Shown one piece after another: positions 18,541 to 26,324 of a stretch of 29,636 nucleotides of DNA. This DNA comes from an uncultured Olegusella sp. (GTDB lineage: Bacteria > Actinomycetota > Coriobacteriia > Coriobacteriales > Atopobiaceae): positions 1-29,636 of the forward strand of contig NZ_CAMXYY010000011.1 of NCBI RefSeq assembly GCF_947253395.1, written 5' to 3'. The translations under genes and the position numbers were made by a program. The notes beneath the pieces were generated by a model. The model was not told where the DNA came from and did no database searches. It was given only the letters and a program-made list of their open reading frames with translations. Each line of letters begins with the position of its first letter. Position 1 is the first letter of the stretch.

Positions 18541-19386
18541 ATGTCAATACGTATTATTTGCGATTCTGCGGCCGACGTTTCAGATCTTCATCATGAGCAG
18601 CTGACCGTCCTGCCTCTCTCAGTTGCCTTTGGCAATGAAATATATCTTGATAATGTTGATCTGAGCAATCAACGTTTTTATGAGATGCTGCTCGAAACAG
18701 ACATCATGCCAACCACTGGCCAGGTGACTCCTTATGCTTTTGACCAGGAGTTTTTAGGCGCTACGCAAAGAGGTGAAAAGGTAATTGCAATTACTCTTTC
18801 ATCGCGTCTATCGGGTACGTATGCAAGTGCTGAAAGCGCTGCTCAACCCTACGGCAGCAATATTCGTGTTATTGACAGTCTGAGTGCATCGCTTGGCACG
18901 CGTGTGCTTGTTGAATATGCCCTACGTTGTGTTGACCAAGGAGTTAAGTTTGAGCAGCTCGTCGAAGATCTGCGGGTACGCGTGAAGCGGGTTCGGGTGC
19001 TTGCACTTCTGGATACGCTTGAGTATGTGCGTCGTGGCGGTCGTCTTCCAGCGGCAGCTGCAGTTTTAGGCAATTTACTTTCTATCAAACCAGTAATTAC
19101 AGCTGAAGATGGCGTAGTCAGTCTTGTGGGAAAAGCGCGTGGCTCAAAAGCTGCAAACAACCTTCTTACCAAAATGATTGCAAAATGTGGTGGCATTGAT
19201 TTTGATATGCCTGTTGCAGTTGGTTATACAGGACTTGAGAGCAGCATGCTTAAGAAATATGTTGAGGACAATTCTCATTTATGGGAAGGCAAAGTGGATA
19301 ATCTCATATATCACTCTATGGGAAGCACCATCGGTACGCATGCTGGTCCTGGTGCTATAGCTGTAGGTTTCTTTGAGAATAAATAA
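18541..19386 (+). CDS. DegV family fatty-acid-binding protein
   Basis: 281 residues; members bind a fatty acid and some serve as FakB, presenting it to the FakA kinase. ATG 18541 follows GAGGAG at 18529-18534 and gives MSIRIICDSAADV, the standard start; the frame open to 18334 is not coding. Conserved blocks: ICDSAADVS, TTGQVTP, ITLSSRLSGTY, VIDSLSASLG, LEYVRRGGRLP, LLSIKPVI and the C-terminal THAGPGAIAVGFF, all typical. The 182 bases upstream carry no other gene. It is separate from the ABC exporter and is the last housekeeping-like gene before the AT-richer region. Confidence 0.93.
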   Translation: MSIRIICDSAADVSDLHHEQLTVLPLSVAFGNEIYLDNVDLSNQRFYEMLLETDIMPTTGQVTPYAFDQEFLGATQRGEKVIAITLSSRLSGTYASAESAAQPYGSNIRVIDSLSASLGTRVLVEYALRCVDQGVKFEQLVEDLRVRVKRVRVLALLDTLEYVRRGGRLPAAAAVLGNLLSIKPVITAEDGVVSLVGKARGSKAANNLLTKMIAKCGGIDFDMPVAVGYTGLESSMLKKYVEDNSHLWEGKVDNLIYHSMGSTIGTHAGPGAIAVGFFENK

Positions 19387-19451
19387 CGAGAGTTATAAAG
19401 TGCCAAACATTGTAACGGGGCAGGAATTAAAGACGGTCACTTTTTCCCGAG

Positions 19452-19519
19452 CTACTTCATAGTTACGGTGATTCCTACTACCAGATTATGGTAAACACTA
19501 CTCCATAGTTCCGGTGATT
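19452..19519 (+). repeat. Imperfect 22-bp direct repeat ahead of the AAA/DUF4143 ATPase
   Basis: CTACTTCATAGTTACGGTGA at 19452-19471, plus TT, recurs as CTACTCCATAGTTCCGGTGA at 19498-19517, plus TT. Only two of 22 bases differ and the copies start 46 bases apart. The second copy ends three bases before the ATG at 19523, so its GGTG serves as the only ribosome-site-like sequence. This could be a binding site for the protein itself or the scar of a small duplication. Confidence 0.7.
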
Positions 19520-19522
19520 ATT

Positions 19523-20677
19523 ATGATCAAAAGAGATGCTGCTGAATATATAACTAAACTTTCCCAATGGTTTTATGTGGTGTCACTTACAGGACCAAGA
19601 CAAAGCGGCAAGTCTACCTTGCTTAGAAATATTTTTTCCGACTACAACTATATCAACTTAGAACACCTTCAAATTCGAAAAGAAGCTATAGAAGATCCCG
19701 TCGGCTTTATTCGCAACCGACCCGATCATCTGATTATTGATGAAGCACAATATGCACCAGATCTTTTTTCGATGATTCAGGTTGCAGCTGATGAACGAGC
19801 AACAACCGGCCAGTATATTCTTTCGGGTTCACAGGATTTTTTATTAAGCAAGCGTATTGGGCAATCTTTGGCGGGAAGAGCAGGTATAGCTACTCTGTTA
19901 CCACTTTCTTTCAAAGAAGCATTATCTGCACATAAGTTGCTTACTCCTGAGGAATTCGCTTACAGAGGTGGTTATCCCCGTTTATACGATATTGACATAC
20001 CTGTATCAACATATTTCTCTTCGTATATGCGCACCTATCTCCAGCGAGATATTTCAGATTATTTAGATGTACGCAAGGTATCTACTTTCCGAAAATTTAT
20101 ACAGATGTGCGCATTGAGAGTAGGCTCCTTACTTAACCTCACGAGCCTTGCTAACAGTTGTGAGATTAGTTTTAAAACAGCGCAGTCATGGATTTCGATG
20201 CTAGAAGCAAGTGGGATTATCTTTCTGCTGCGTCCTTTTACAGAAAATCTTAATAAGCGGCTGGTAAAAACCCCTAAATTATATTTTTCTGATACAGGGC
20301 TTCTGTGTTATCTGCTCAATATTCGCAGTGTACAGGAGCTTACGGTTCATTCCTTGCATGGTGTGATATTTGAAAACTTGGTCATCGCTGAGAGGCTGAA
20401 GCGTTATATAAATTTAGGAGAAGAACCACGCTTATCCTTTTACCGCGATGATTCAAAGCGCGAAATTGACTTACTTGATTTTACAACTAAGCGCTTTGAG
20501 GCAATTGAGATTAAGTCGTCTCAAACGTATAACGCATCGTATGCTCGACACTTATTAAAAGTCGGCGATCAGCTTGGCATACCAAAAGACTGTAGGAGTG
20601 TCGTACTGAGAATAGACCATGCATACCAAGCCAATGGTATTAATGTGGTACCTCTATGCAATGAGCTCACACAATGA
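19523..20677 (+). CDS. AAA ATPase with DUF4143 C-terminal domain
   Basis: 384 residues. The N-terminal AAA_14 domain has Walker A GPRQSGKST (Lys30), Walker B LIIDEAQY (Asp73, Glu74) and sensor-like ILSGSQDFLL. LAGRAGIATLLPLSFKE is the hallmark link of this family. The C-terminal DUF4143 region contains YFSDTGLLCYLLN, FENLVIAERLKR, and REIDLL...AIEIKSSQ, the Asp/Glu-x-Lys arrangement of a restriction-like nuclease fold. The family is widespread, often horizontally moved and of unclear function; some are linked to defence or toxin systems. ATG 19523 (MIKRDAAEYI) is preferred over GTG 19514, with only GGTG as a weak site. Its codon use is AT-richer than the genes before it, and a decayed toxin-antitoxin pair follows. 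Confidence 0.9.
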   Translation: MIKRDAAEYITKLSQWFYVVSLTGPRQSGKSTLLRNIFSDYNYINLEHLQIRKEAIEDPVGFIRNRPDHLIIDEAQYAPDLFSMIQVAADERATTGQYILSGSQDFLLSKRIGQSLAGRAGIATLLPLSFKEALSAHKLLTPEEFAYRGGYPRLYDIDIPVSTYFSSYMRTYLQRDISDYLDVRKVSTFRKFIQMCALRVGSLLNLTSLANSCEISFKTAQSWISMLEASGIIFLLRPFTENLNKRLVKTPKLYFSDTGLLCYLLNIRSVQELTVHSLHGVIFENLVIAERLKRYINLGEEPRLSFYRDDSKREIDLLDFTTKRFEAIEIKSSQTYNASYARHLLKVGDQLGIPKDCRSVVLRIDHAYQANGINVVPLCNELTQ

Positions 20678-20844
20678 TGGACAGCACACCCAGATGAAAA
20701 ATCGACTCTCATAGCGACATGAGATTGAGTAGGGTGACGATATGCAAGGGGCAGAAGAAAACCACTTGATAAAGGGAGTTCTTTTTTTATCTTACTAAGT
20801 AAAGTTACTAAGTAGAATAAGGTAAAACAAAGGAGCGCAACTTT

Positions 20845-21107
20845 ATTGCTAGCCGTAATACCGTAACTTACTCTTTTTCCATGGGCAGAGATACCTATGA
20901 CGCTTTTATAAGAGCATTGTCGTAAAGAATCACCAGAATGTAAAAAGCAATCTGATTCGTTATATGCAGTATGCCATTGAGTATGGGACACCGAATGCAG
21001 AAACGATTGATGCCATTGAGTATGGGCAGAGGATGAGAGCTGACCCTACACTCGGCAAGATCGATGACAACGTAGATGATATGATGAGAGACTTGCTCGA
21101 TGTATAA
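20845..21107 (+). pseudogene. Decayed RelB/DinJ-like antitoxin
   Basis: An AGGAG at 20831-20835 is followed nine bases on by ATT where a start codon is expected. The frame then reads ASRNTVTYSFSMGRDTYDAF, an antitoxin N-terminus, but stops at 20923. Shifting one frame near 20920 restores VVKNHQNVKSNLIRYMQ, then TPNAETIDAIEYGQ and a C-terminus DDNVDDMMRDLLDV ending at 21107. This matches RelB-type antitoxins (PNAET motif) with a lost start and one frameshift. A 17-bp direct repeat inside it (20971-20987 and 21010-21026, 13 codons apart) looks like a local duplication. It overlaps the toxin remnant by eight bases, the usual layout. The assignment rests on pattern recall. Confidence 0.6.
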
Positions 21108-21324
21108 AATCAGACCATCCGTAAAATTCCAAAAAGATCTAAAGCGTCTGCAAACGCGAGGATATAGTTTGTCTTTGCTGACAGATATTCTCAAGCTTCT
21201 TGCAACCTACAGCCTCCCATTGTTTAGTGACAAGTCCCATGTGGCAAATCCCATGGTAAGCCTGACCAAGGCGAACCCTAACGTGCCATTGTCATCGACA
21301 TCACGACCGCAAATGCAGGTTTGA
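21100..21324 (+). pseudogene. Truncated YafQ/RelE-like toxin remnant
   Basis: ATG 21100 overlaps the antitoxin end. The first 40 residues (MYKIRPSVKFQKDLKRLQTR, then GYSLSLLTDILKLLATYSLP) fit the N-terminus of YafQ-family mRNA interferases. After that the frame turns into unrelated Ser/Thr/Pro-rich sequence and ends at 74 residues, so the conserved catalytic C-terminal part (the RECHI... block) is missing. The other frames up to 21395 do not restore it. With the antitoxin also broken, the pair is almost certainly inactive. The stretch 21325-21395 to the convergent glycosyltransferase end holds nothing else I can identify. Confidence 0.6.
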
Positions 21325-21395
21325 TGCCTACTCCTGATACTTTGGAGAAATTGAGAATATGGCATACCCTTTGATGTCTGTAATTCACCTTCCGA

Positions 21396-24300
21396 TTACT
21401 TTTTGATTAGTTGTAGGCTATAACCAAGAGCGAGTAGTTTTGTTCCCACTTTGAAGGCGGAAGTAGAGCGAATTTTTTCAAGTTGTGAGGTATTAGCTTT
21501 AAATTGCTTATTAAGATTCCGGTAATCGCTTCGTATATCAGTTAGGCGATCAGCCTGCTTACGATTCTTTTCAGCGAGCAAACTAATACGACGAGAGATA
21601 TATAAACTCGCATCATTGTCACAGATAAAGATATAGCTCTCATAGTCGTCTTGGTGATAGAAGTATGAAGCAGGTTTTCCAACAATACCTAAATCCTCAA
21701 ACCACTCATTTTTAAGTAGGTCGAAAAGCAACTCATAAGTTTCTCCGCGAAGAGTATTGAGATTCCAGAGTGAGAAGTTTAGTGCATAATTGATGAAGTC
21801 ACGCTCATAGCGTTCCCAAAGATCCCACTGATGAAGCTGGTTTCTCAATGCGACAAGTGCATCATAGAAGCAACGCCAACTTTTCTCGCGTGTCACTGAG
21901 AGTGAACCACTTGCACGGCGGTGGTGAGCGAGGACTGTATCAATTGTGGAAATACGCTTAGCGCGTACGATAGCGGAGAACACAAAGAGCATATCGTTGG
22001 TTGTGCGCTGTTCTTGGAATTTTAGGTCATATTTGCGTACGAAATCAGCACGGAATAGCTTATCCCAAGGCCAACCGATAAAGGCACGGAAGATATCAAA
22101 ATAGATATCTTCTCCTGCAAAAGGTTGCATTGTAGGTAAGAGGTTGGTGCATATACTGTCTAGAGCCTTACGATATGTTCCTGCATCTTCGAAGTAGTCA
22201 TCGCTGCGGAATACCACAATATCGCTGTTCTGAAGATATGCCTTTTCATAGGCAGTGCGTAGAAGAGCGAGTTCATAAATGTCATCGCAGTCAAGGAACA
22301 TAAGGTATTCACCCTGTGCATGTTCCATACCGACATTACGCGCAGTACCCGCTCCTGCATTTTGCTGCCTGATTACTTTTACATGATCAAATTTTTTGGC
22401 ATATTCATCAAGGATTTCACTTGTTGAATCAGTTGATCCGTCATCAACACAAATGAATTCCACTGCATAGTCCTGTTGATATACCAAACAATCAAGAGTC
22501 TCGCGAATATAGCGCTCAGCATTGTAGACAGGCATAATGATCGAAACACGTACTTTTTCAGCAAATGCCTTAGGATCTGCAATAATTTCTGCTAACAACT
22601 TCCAATGGACCTCATCGCTTAATTCACGATTAATTTTGCCCTGAGCAAGGGGCTCAGCGAACTCATCGCGCATATGCTCGGCATACTCTGCTTTTGCTGC
22701 AAGGGGCATGCGGCGATAGGTAAAAAATGCATTATCAAGTTTTTTGCACCAATAGATGGACTCATACCGCTCAAGTAGACCAGGCTCAGAGCATAACCAG
22801 TCATGAATATATTCGTATTCTTTGGTCATTGCGTACATCTTGCCTGAACTTGCTACTGAGGACGCAGCGTTGTCACGACGGTTCATATAAAAAGGCGTCT
22901 TGATAAACTGGGCGCGTGTAGCGCGTGCAAAGGTTTGGAACCAAAACCCATTGTCTTGGAAAGAGGCACCAGGTGTCTCGTTGTGGCGAATATGCCACTT
23001 GTTGAGGAAGTTCATTGAGTAAATACCTGACCAGGTATTCATAATGAAGGTAAACGTTTTGATATCAGCGCTCGTATTGATGATGCATCCATAATATGAG
23101 CTATCACAACTGAGACAGTTAAGACGCAAATCTTCAATACCGTTGGCATCTGTGCCGAATCTGTAAAAATCACCTTTGATAAAGTCGAGGGATTTCCGAT
23201 TTGCAATGGAATAAAGCCTTTCATACATTTCTGGTAACACATAGTCAGCTGGTTCGAGAATGCCAAGATACTTACCTCGAGCCATATCGATGCCACAATT
23301 CATAGAGTTACCGTAGCCAGTATTTGGCTTATCAATGAGACGAAAGCGCTTATCAATGGTGGCATACTCGTGGTAAATCGTTAAGGAATGGTCAGTTGAA
23401 CCATCATTGATGCAAATAAACTCTAAGTTTTCAAGTGTTTGAGTTGTTAAGCTATACAGAGCTTGGTTGAGATATTCTTCTTGGTTATAGGTAGGGATTA
23501 TGACAGATACTGCAGGATGCGTAGACTTCTCATGGAAGAAGGGGAGTGTTTTGTAAGTTTTTGGCCTAGGTGGGCAATCAGCTGCTACGGCATTTTGTGC
23601 TGTTTTGAGCCATTTGAATGCATCGTTCCACAATGAGCCAGGCAGAGTTCTAATACAAATCTCAATCTTGTGACTAACCTCTGGCGCATAAACCTCGTTA
23701 AGAGCGGCATGCCAGCTTGCATCAATACAAGGGCGAATGGACTGACTTAATGCAATAGTGACAAGATCTTCTGCAACATCGCGTTCTGACAGACTGGTGC
23801 GCAGGATATCGAGTGCCTCAAGATGTTTTTTAAAAAAGTCAAAAGCTTTTTTTCCTTCAGGTAGTTTTGGTTCGCTAAAGTCATGGAGTATCAAACAATC
23901 GCGAGAAATTGCGGCTCGGAGCTCACATGTAATTACACTCCAGAAGAAGAATAGCTCAAACTGTATCGGGTGTGTACCGAAATCAATAGCATGATTTTGC
24001 AGAAATGATCTGCGATATAGACCAGTCCAAGCCGAACTATCCAGCGTATATAAAAGACTTGTGGCATCAAGGTTGAGTATGCGGTTAAAGTCACCCGCTC
24101 CTAAATTTTGTAGATTAAACTGTGGAATATCTAGTACTTGTTTTGTTTTGCGGTCATAAGGCGCAGTTGTAAAATGTAGGTAATCAAGGTTGTATCGCTG
24201 AGTTTTGTTGTAGAGAGCTTCATATGCAAAATCAAGGATGCGGTCATTAGGTAACAAAAAATGAACGTATTCACCAGTTGCTGCCTCAAGCCCTGTGTTA

Positions 24301-24521
24301 TAAAGCTCAAACTCTTCTTTGTGTGTAAGGTCAATACGTCTGACGCGAGAATCATTGCCTATGGTGTTGTTGATCCAAAGCCCTGTCTGCTCATCTTCAA
24401 TTCCATTGACACAAATGACCTCAATATCCTTGAGCGATTGCTTGCAGATGCTGGAAAGGGTTTGGTCAAGATGCTGAGAGCAATGGCTAATAGGAACAAT
24501 AATTGAGATTTTGGGTGACAT
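21396..24521 (-). CDS. Three-domain family 2 glycosyltransferase
   Basis: 1041 residues with three consecutive GT2 (GT-A) domains, for a surface polysaccharide. Domain 1 (about 3-230) keeps the fold opening KISIIVPIS, but the DDGS motif reads VNGIEDE and the metal-binding DxD region reads LPNDRI, so it is probably inactive. Domain 2 (from about 336) has FICINDGSTD and EPADY. Domain 3 (from about 657) has FICVDDGSTD and FLDCDDIY and looks fully active. The last 60 residues form a basic, coiled-coil-like tail. No signal peptide or membrane helix. ATG 24521 (MSPKISIIVP) with GGAAG upstream is preferred; TTG 24536 is possible. It lies 71 bases downstream of ugd on the same strand, most likely one operon. 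Confidence 0.92.
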   Translation of the reverse strand: MSPKISIIVPISHCSQHLDQTLSSICKQSLKDIEVICVNGIEDEQTGLWINNTIGNDSRVRRIDLTHKEEFELYNTGLEAATGEYVHFLLPNDRILDFAYEALYNKTQRYNLDYLHFTTAPYDRKTKQVLDIPQFNLQNLGAGDFNRILNLDATSLLYTLDSSAWTGLYRRSFLQNHAIDFGTHPIQFELFFFWSVITCELRAAISRDCLILHDFSEPKLPEGKKAFDFFKKHLEALDILRTSLSERDVAEDLVTIALSQSIRPCIDASWHAALNEVYAPEVSHKIEICIRTLPGSLWNDAFKWLKTAQNAVAADCPPRPKTYKTLPFFHEKSTHPAVSVIIPTYNQEEYLNQALYSLTTQTLENLEFICINDGSTDHSLTIYHEYATIDKRFRLIDKPNTGYGNSMNCGIDMARGKYLGILEPADYVLPEMYERLYSIANRKSLDFIKGDFYRFGTDANGIEDLRLNCLSCDSSYYGCIINTSADIKTFTFIMNTWSGIYSMNFLNKWHIRHNETPGASFQDNGFWFQTFARATRAQFIKTPFYMNRRDNAASSVASSGKMYAMTKEYEYIHDWLCSEPGLLERYESIYWCKKLDNAFFTYRRMPLAAKAEYAEHMRDEFAEPLAQGKINRELSDEVHWKLLAEIIADPKAFAEKVRVSIIMPVYNAERYIRETLDCLVYQQDYAVEFICVDDGSTDSTSEILDEYAKKFDHVKVIRQQNAGAGTARNVGMEHAQGEYLMFLDCDDIYELALLRTAYEKAYLQNSDIVVFRSDDYFEDAGTYRKALDSICTNLLPTMQPFAGEDIYFDIFRAFIGWPWDKLFRADFVRKYDLKFQEQRTTNDMLFVFSAIVRAKRISTIDTVLAHHRRASGSLSVTREKSWRCFYDALVALRNQLHQWDLWERYERDFINYALNFSLWNLNTLRGETYELLFDLLKNEWFEDLGIVGKPASYFYHQDDYESYIFICDNDASLYISRRISLLAEKNRKQADRLTDIRSDYRNLNKQFKANTSQLEKIRSTSAFKVGTKLLALGYSLQLIKK

Positions 24522-24543
24522 GAAACTTCCGTTCAAGGGACAT
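24487..24543 (-). CDS. Short upstream reading frame overlapping the glycosyltransferase start
   Basis: An ATG at 24543, with the same GGAAG ribosome site as the real gene, opens an 18-codon frame (MSLERKFHVTQNLNYCSY) that runs across the glycosyltransferase start in another frame and stops at 24487. It exists because the initiation region is duplicated. Ribosomes starting here would compete with or couple to the true start. Whether it is translated is unknown. Confidence 0.3.
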   Translation of the reverse strand: MSLERKFHVTQNLNYCSY

Positions 24544-24558
24544 GTAACTTCCGTTCAA
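24517..24558 (-). repeat. Tandem duplication of the glycosyltransferase initiation region (22-bp unit)
   Basis: On the + strand GACATGAAACTTCCGTTCAA (24517-24536) and GACATGTAACTTCCGTTCAA (24539-24558) differ at one base and are offset by 22. Read on the minus strand, each unit carries TTGAACGGAAG, then ATG, so ribosome site and start codon are present twice. As 22 is not a multiple of three, the first ATG is out of frame with the gene. Confidence 0.85.
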
Positions 24559-24592
24559 CTATGTATTGATAGGGTTACATTACAACGATATC

Positions 24593-25813
24593 TTAATCAC
24601 GACGGAAAAGATCCCTCGTATATATCTTGCATGAGACATCACTGAGATCATCATTCCAACGATTGGCAACAATAATATCAGCATGCTTTTTGAAAGAGAC
24701 AAGATCATGGGTGACTTCACTTTCAAAAAAATCTGGAGCGTTGAGTGAAGGTTCATATACAAGGCACTGGAAGCCTTTTGCCTTAACACGCTTCATGATG
24801 CCTTGGATGCTAGAGGCACGGAAATTGTCTGAGCCAGATTTCATAGTAAGGCGATAAATACCTACGAGAGGGTGTTTGATACCTTGCTCTTTAAGCAGGC
24901 GACAACGATCAATAATCTCATCAGCAACAAAGTCCTTGCGGGTGCGGTTTGATTGGACAATGGCACCTATGAGGTCCTGAGGAACATCTTGATAATTTGC
25001 CAGGAGTTGCTTGGTATCTTTGGGTAGACAGTAGCCACCATAGCCAAAGCTGGGATTGTTATAAAAGTCACCAACGCGAGGCTCAAGGCAGACGCCGCGC
25101 ACAACTGAGGCAGTATCAAGCTCTCGTACCTCGCAGTAAGTATCGAGCTCGTTGAAGTAAGCTACGCGAAGCGCAAGATAGGTATTTGCAAAGAGCTTGA
25201 CTGCCTCAGCTTCGGTAGCATGCATGACAAGAGTAGGAACGTCCTTATCTTCGGCACCTTCTGCTAGAAGGGTGGCGAAATGTTCTGCTTCTGAGCGCAT
25301 CTTCTCTGAAGGCATACCGACAATGATACGGCTAGGGTGTAAATTATCGTAGAGGGCATGACCTTCGCGTAAAAATTCAGGGCTAAAGAGAAAGTGACCC
25401 TGAGGGTATCGTGCACATATAGACTCGGTATAGCCTACAGGCACGGTGGACTTTACCACCATCGTGGCTGTGGGGTTTACCTTAAGAACAAGTTCGATGA
25501 CCTGTTCGACAAAGTGGGTATCAAAGAAGTTTTTACGTGTGTCATAGTTGGTGGGTGTTGCGATAACGACCAGATCAGCTTCAGCGTATGCTTTAGCACC
25601 ATCAGTAGTGGCAGTAAGATTGAGTTGGCGCTTACCTTCAGACGCTTCTTTTAAAAAACGTTCAATCTCAGTATCTACAATGGGACTTTGCCACTTATTG
25701 AGTTTGTCAACTTTTTCGGGAACAACATCAACTGCTGTTACTCTGTTATGTTGAGCAAGAAGTACTGCTAAAGAAAGTCCCACATATCCAGTGCCACCAA
25801 CTGCAATGTTCAT
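24593..25813 (-). CDS. ugd: UDP-glucose 6-dehydrogenase (HasB-like)
   Basis: Oxidises UDP-glucose to UDP-glucuronate with two NAD+, the precursor for glucuronate-containing capsules. The 406-residue protein starts MNIAVGGTGYVGLSLAVLL, with the Rossmann motif GTGYVG at 7-12. ATPTNYDTR, SPEFLREG and EAVKLFANTYLALRVAYFNE are conserved, and catalytic Cys262 lies in GYGGYCLPKDTKQLL. Length and sequence follow the short streptococcal HasB type closely, down to the TRDLFRRD end. The ATG is preceded by GGAGGCAGGAG. It is transcribed with the downstream three-domain glycosyltransferase. Its first 29 codons are repeated as a dead fragment near 27359-27447. No hyaluronan synthase is visible here, so the final glycan is unknown. 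Confidence 0.97.
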   Translation of the reverse strand: MNIAVGGTGYVGLSLAVLLAQHNRVTAVDVVPEKVDKLNKWQSPIVDTEIERFLKEASEGKRQLNLTATTDGAKAYAEADLVVIATPTNYDTRKNFFDTHFVEQVIELVLKVNPTATMVVKSTVPVGYTESICARYPQGHFLFSPEFLREGHALYDNLHPSRIIVGMPSEKMRSEAEHFATLLAEGAEDKDVPTLVMHATEAEAVKLFANTYLALRVAYFNELDTYCEVRELDTASVVRGVCLEPRVGDFYNNPSFGYGGYCLPKDTKQLLANYQDVPQDLIGAIVQSNRTRKDFVADEIIDRCRLLKEQGIKHPLVGIYRLTMKSGSDNFRASSIQGIMKRVKAKGFQCLVYEPSLNAPDFFESEVTHDLVSFKKHADIIVANRWNDDLSDVSCKIYTRDLFRRD

Positions 25814-26040
25814 GCTCCTGCCTCCAAGGATTTGAGAGTCTATTCATAAGAATCTCCTTTATTGTAGGCGTGTCCCTCAATAAAGATATCTATAAGTTTG
25901 TTATATTAATGTGTTAAAGACCACATAGACGCTTGATTAGTGGCGGGTAGTTAAGGAGGAATAGAGTGACTCGAGATTTAAGCTATACGCGAAAACAGCT
26001 AATCTCAAATTTTTTAAGTCTATTTTATTCGCCTAGAATA
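25725..26040 (+). repeat. Segmental duplication, copy 1 (ugd 5' end, upstream region, start of membrane-protein gene)
   Basis: This block corresponds to 27359-27665. The first 102 bases (25725-25826, offset 1634) differ at three positions, with the first 56 identical. Beyond, the intergenic part and the first codons of the membrane-protein gene are still alignable but clearly diverged, with scattered indels. Copy 1 carries the working start of ugd on the minus strand and the collapsed membrane-protein copy on the plus strand. The exact right edge is approximate. Confidence 0.85.
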
Positions 26041-26288
26041 TATAGTTGGTTGATAGCGCTGGCTTTTTTGCAGTCGCAAGAAGAATTAAAGTGGCTAAAC
26101 TAGCTCCATTTGCATTGCCAATAGGCGTCTTTATCATGTGTTGTCTTTCACCAGTTAATGGCGCTTTCTGGTATAGCTTACCTCTTGTCCTAAGTTCTCT
26201 CTTCTATGTTTCTCATGCTGTATATTTGGTGCAAAATCAAAGACGGGTGGTTAAGCACTTCCCAGACACTTTATACTCTATGCGCTAG
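25966..26288 (+). pseudogene. Collapsed copy of the polytopic membrane protein gene
   Basis: GTG 25966 with AAGGAGG upstream opens MTRDLSYTRKQLISNFLSLF, homologous to the start of the intact gene at 27602 (MNQDLSYMHKQLSLDILSLF). Directly after come residues resembling the intact protein's C-terminus: SPRIYSWLIALAF against NPASYTWILLFFT, then LSPVNGAFWYSLPLVLS against LSPINGLLRYALPLMAV. About 520 internal residues are gone. The join falls at LSLF, which occurs at both deletion borders in the intact protein. A frameshift in the six-T run at 26064-26069 stops the first frame at 26101, and one more T would restore a product of about 107 residues. I regard it as non-functional. Confidence 0.8.
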
Positions 26289-26324
26289 ATGCCATTCCAT
26301 AAGATCTAGCCAGCTCTTTTAAGG

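Noticed and set aside
20792..20814. Ten-base direct repeat TTACTAAGTA (13-bp period) as an antitoxin operator
   Set aside because: It sits upstream of the broken antitoxin, as an operator might, but two short AT-rich copies are weak evidence.
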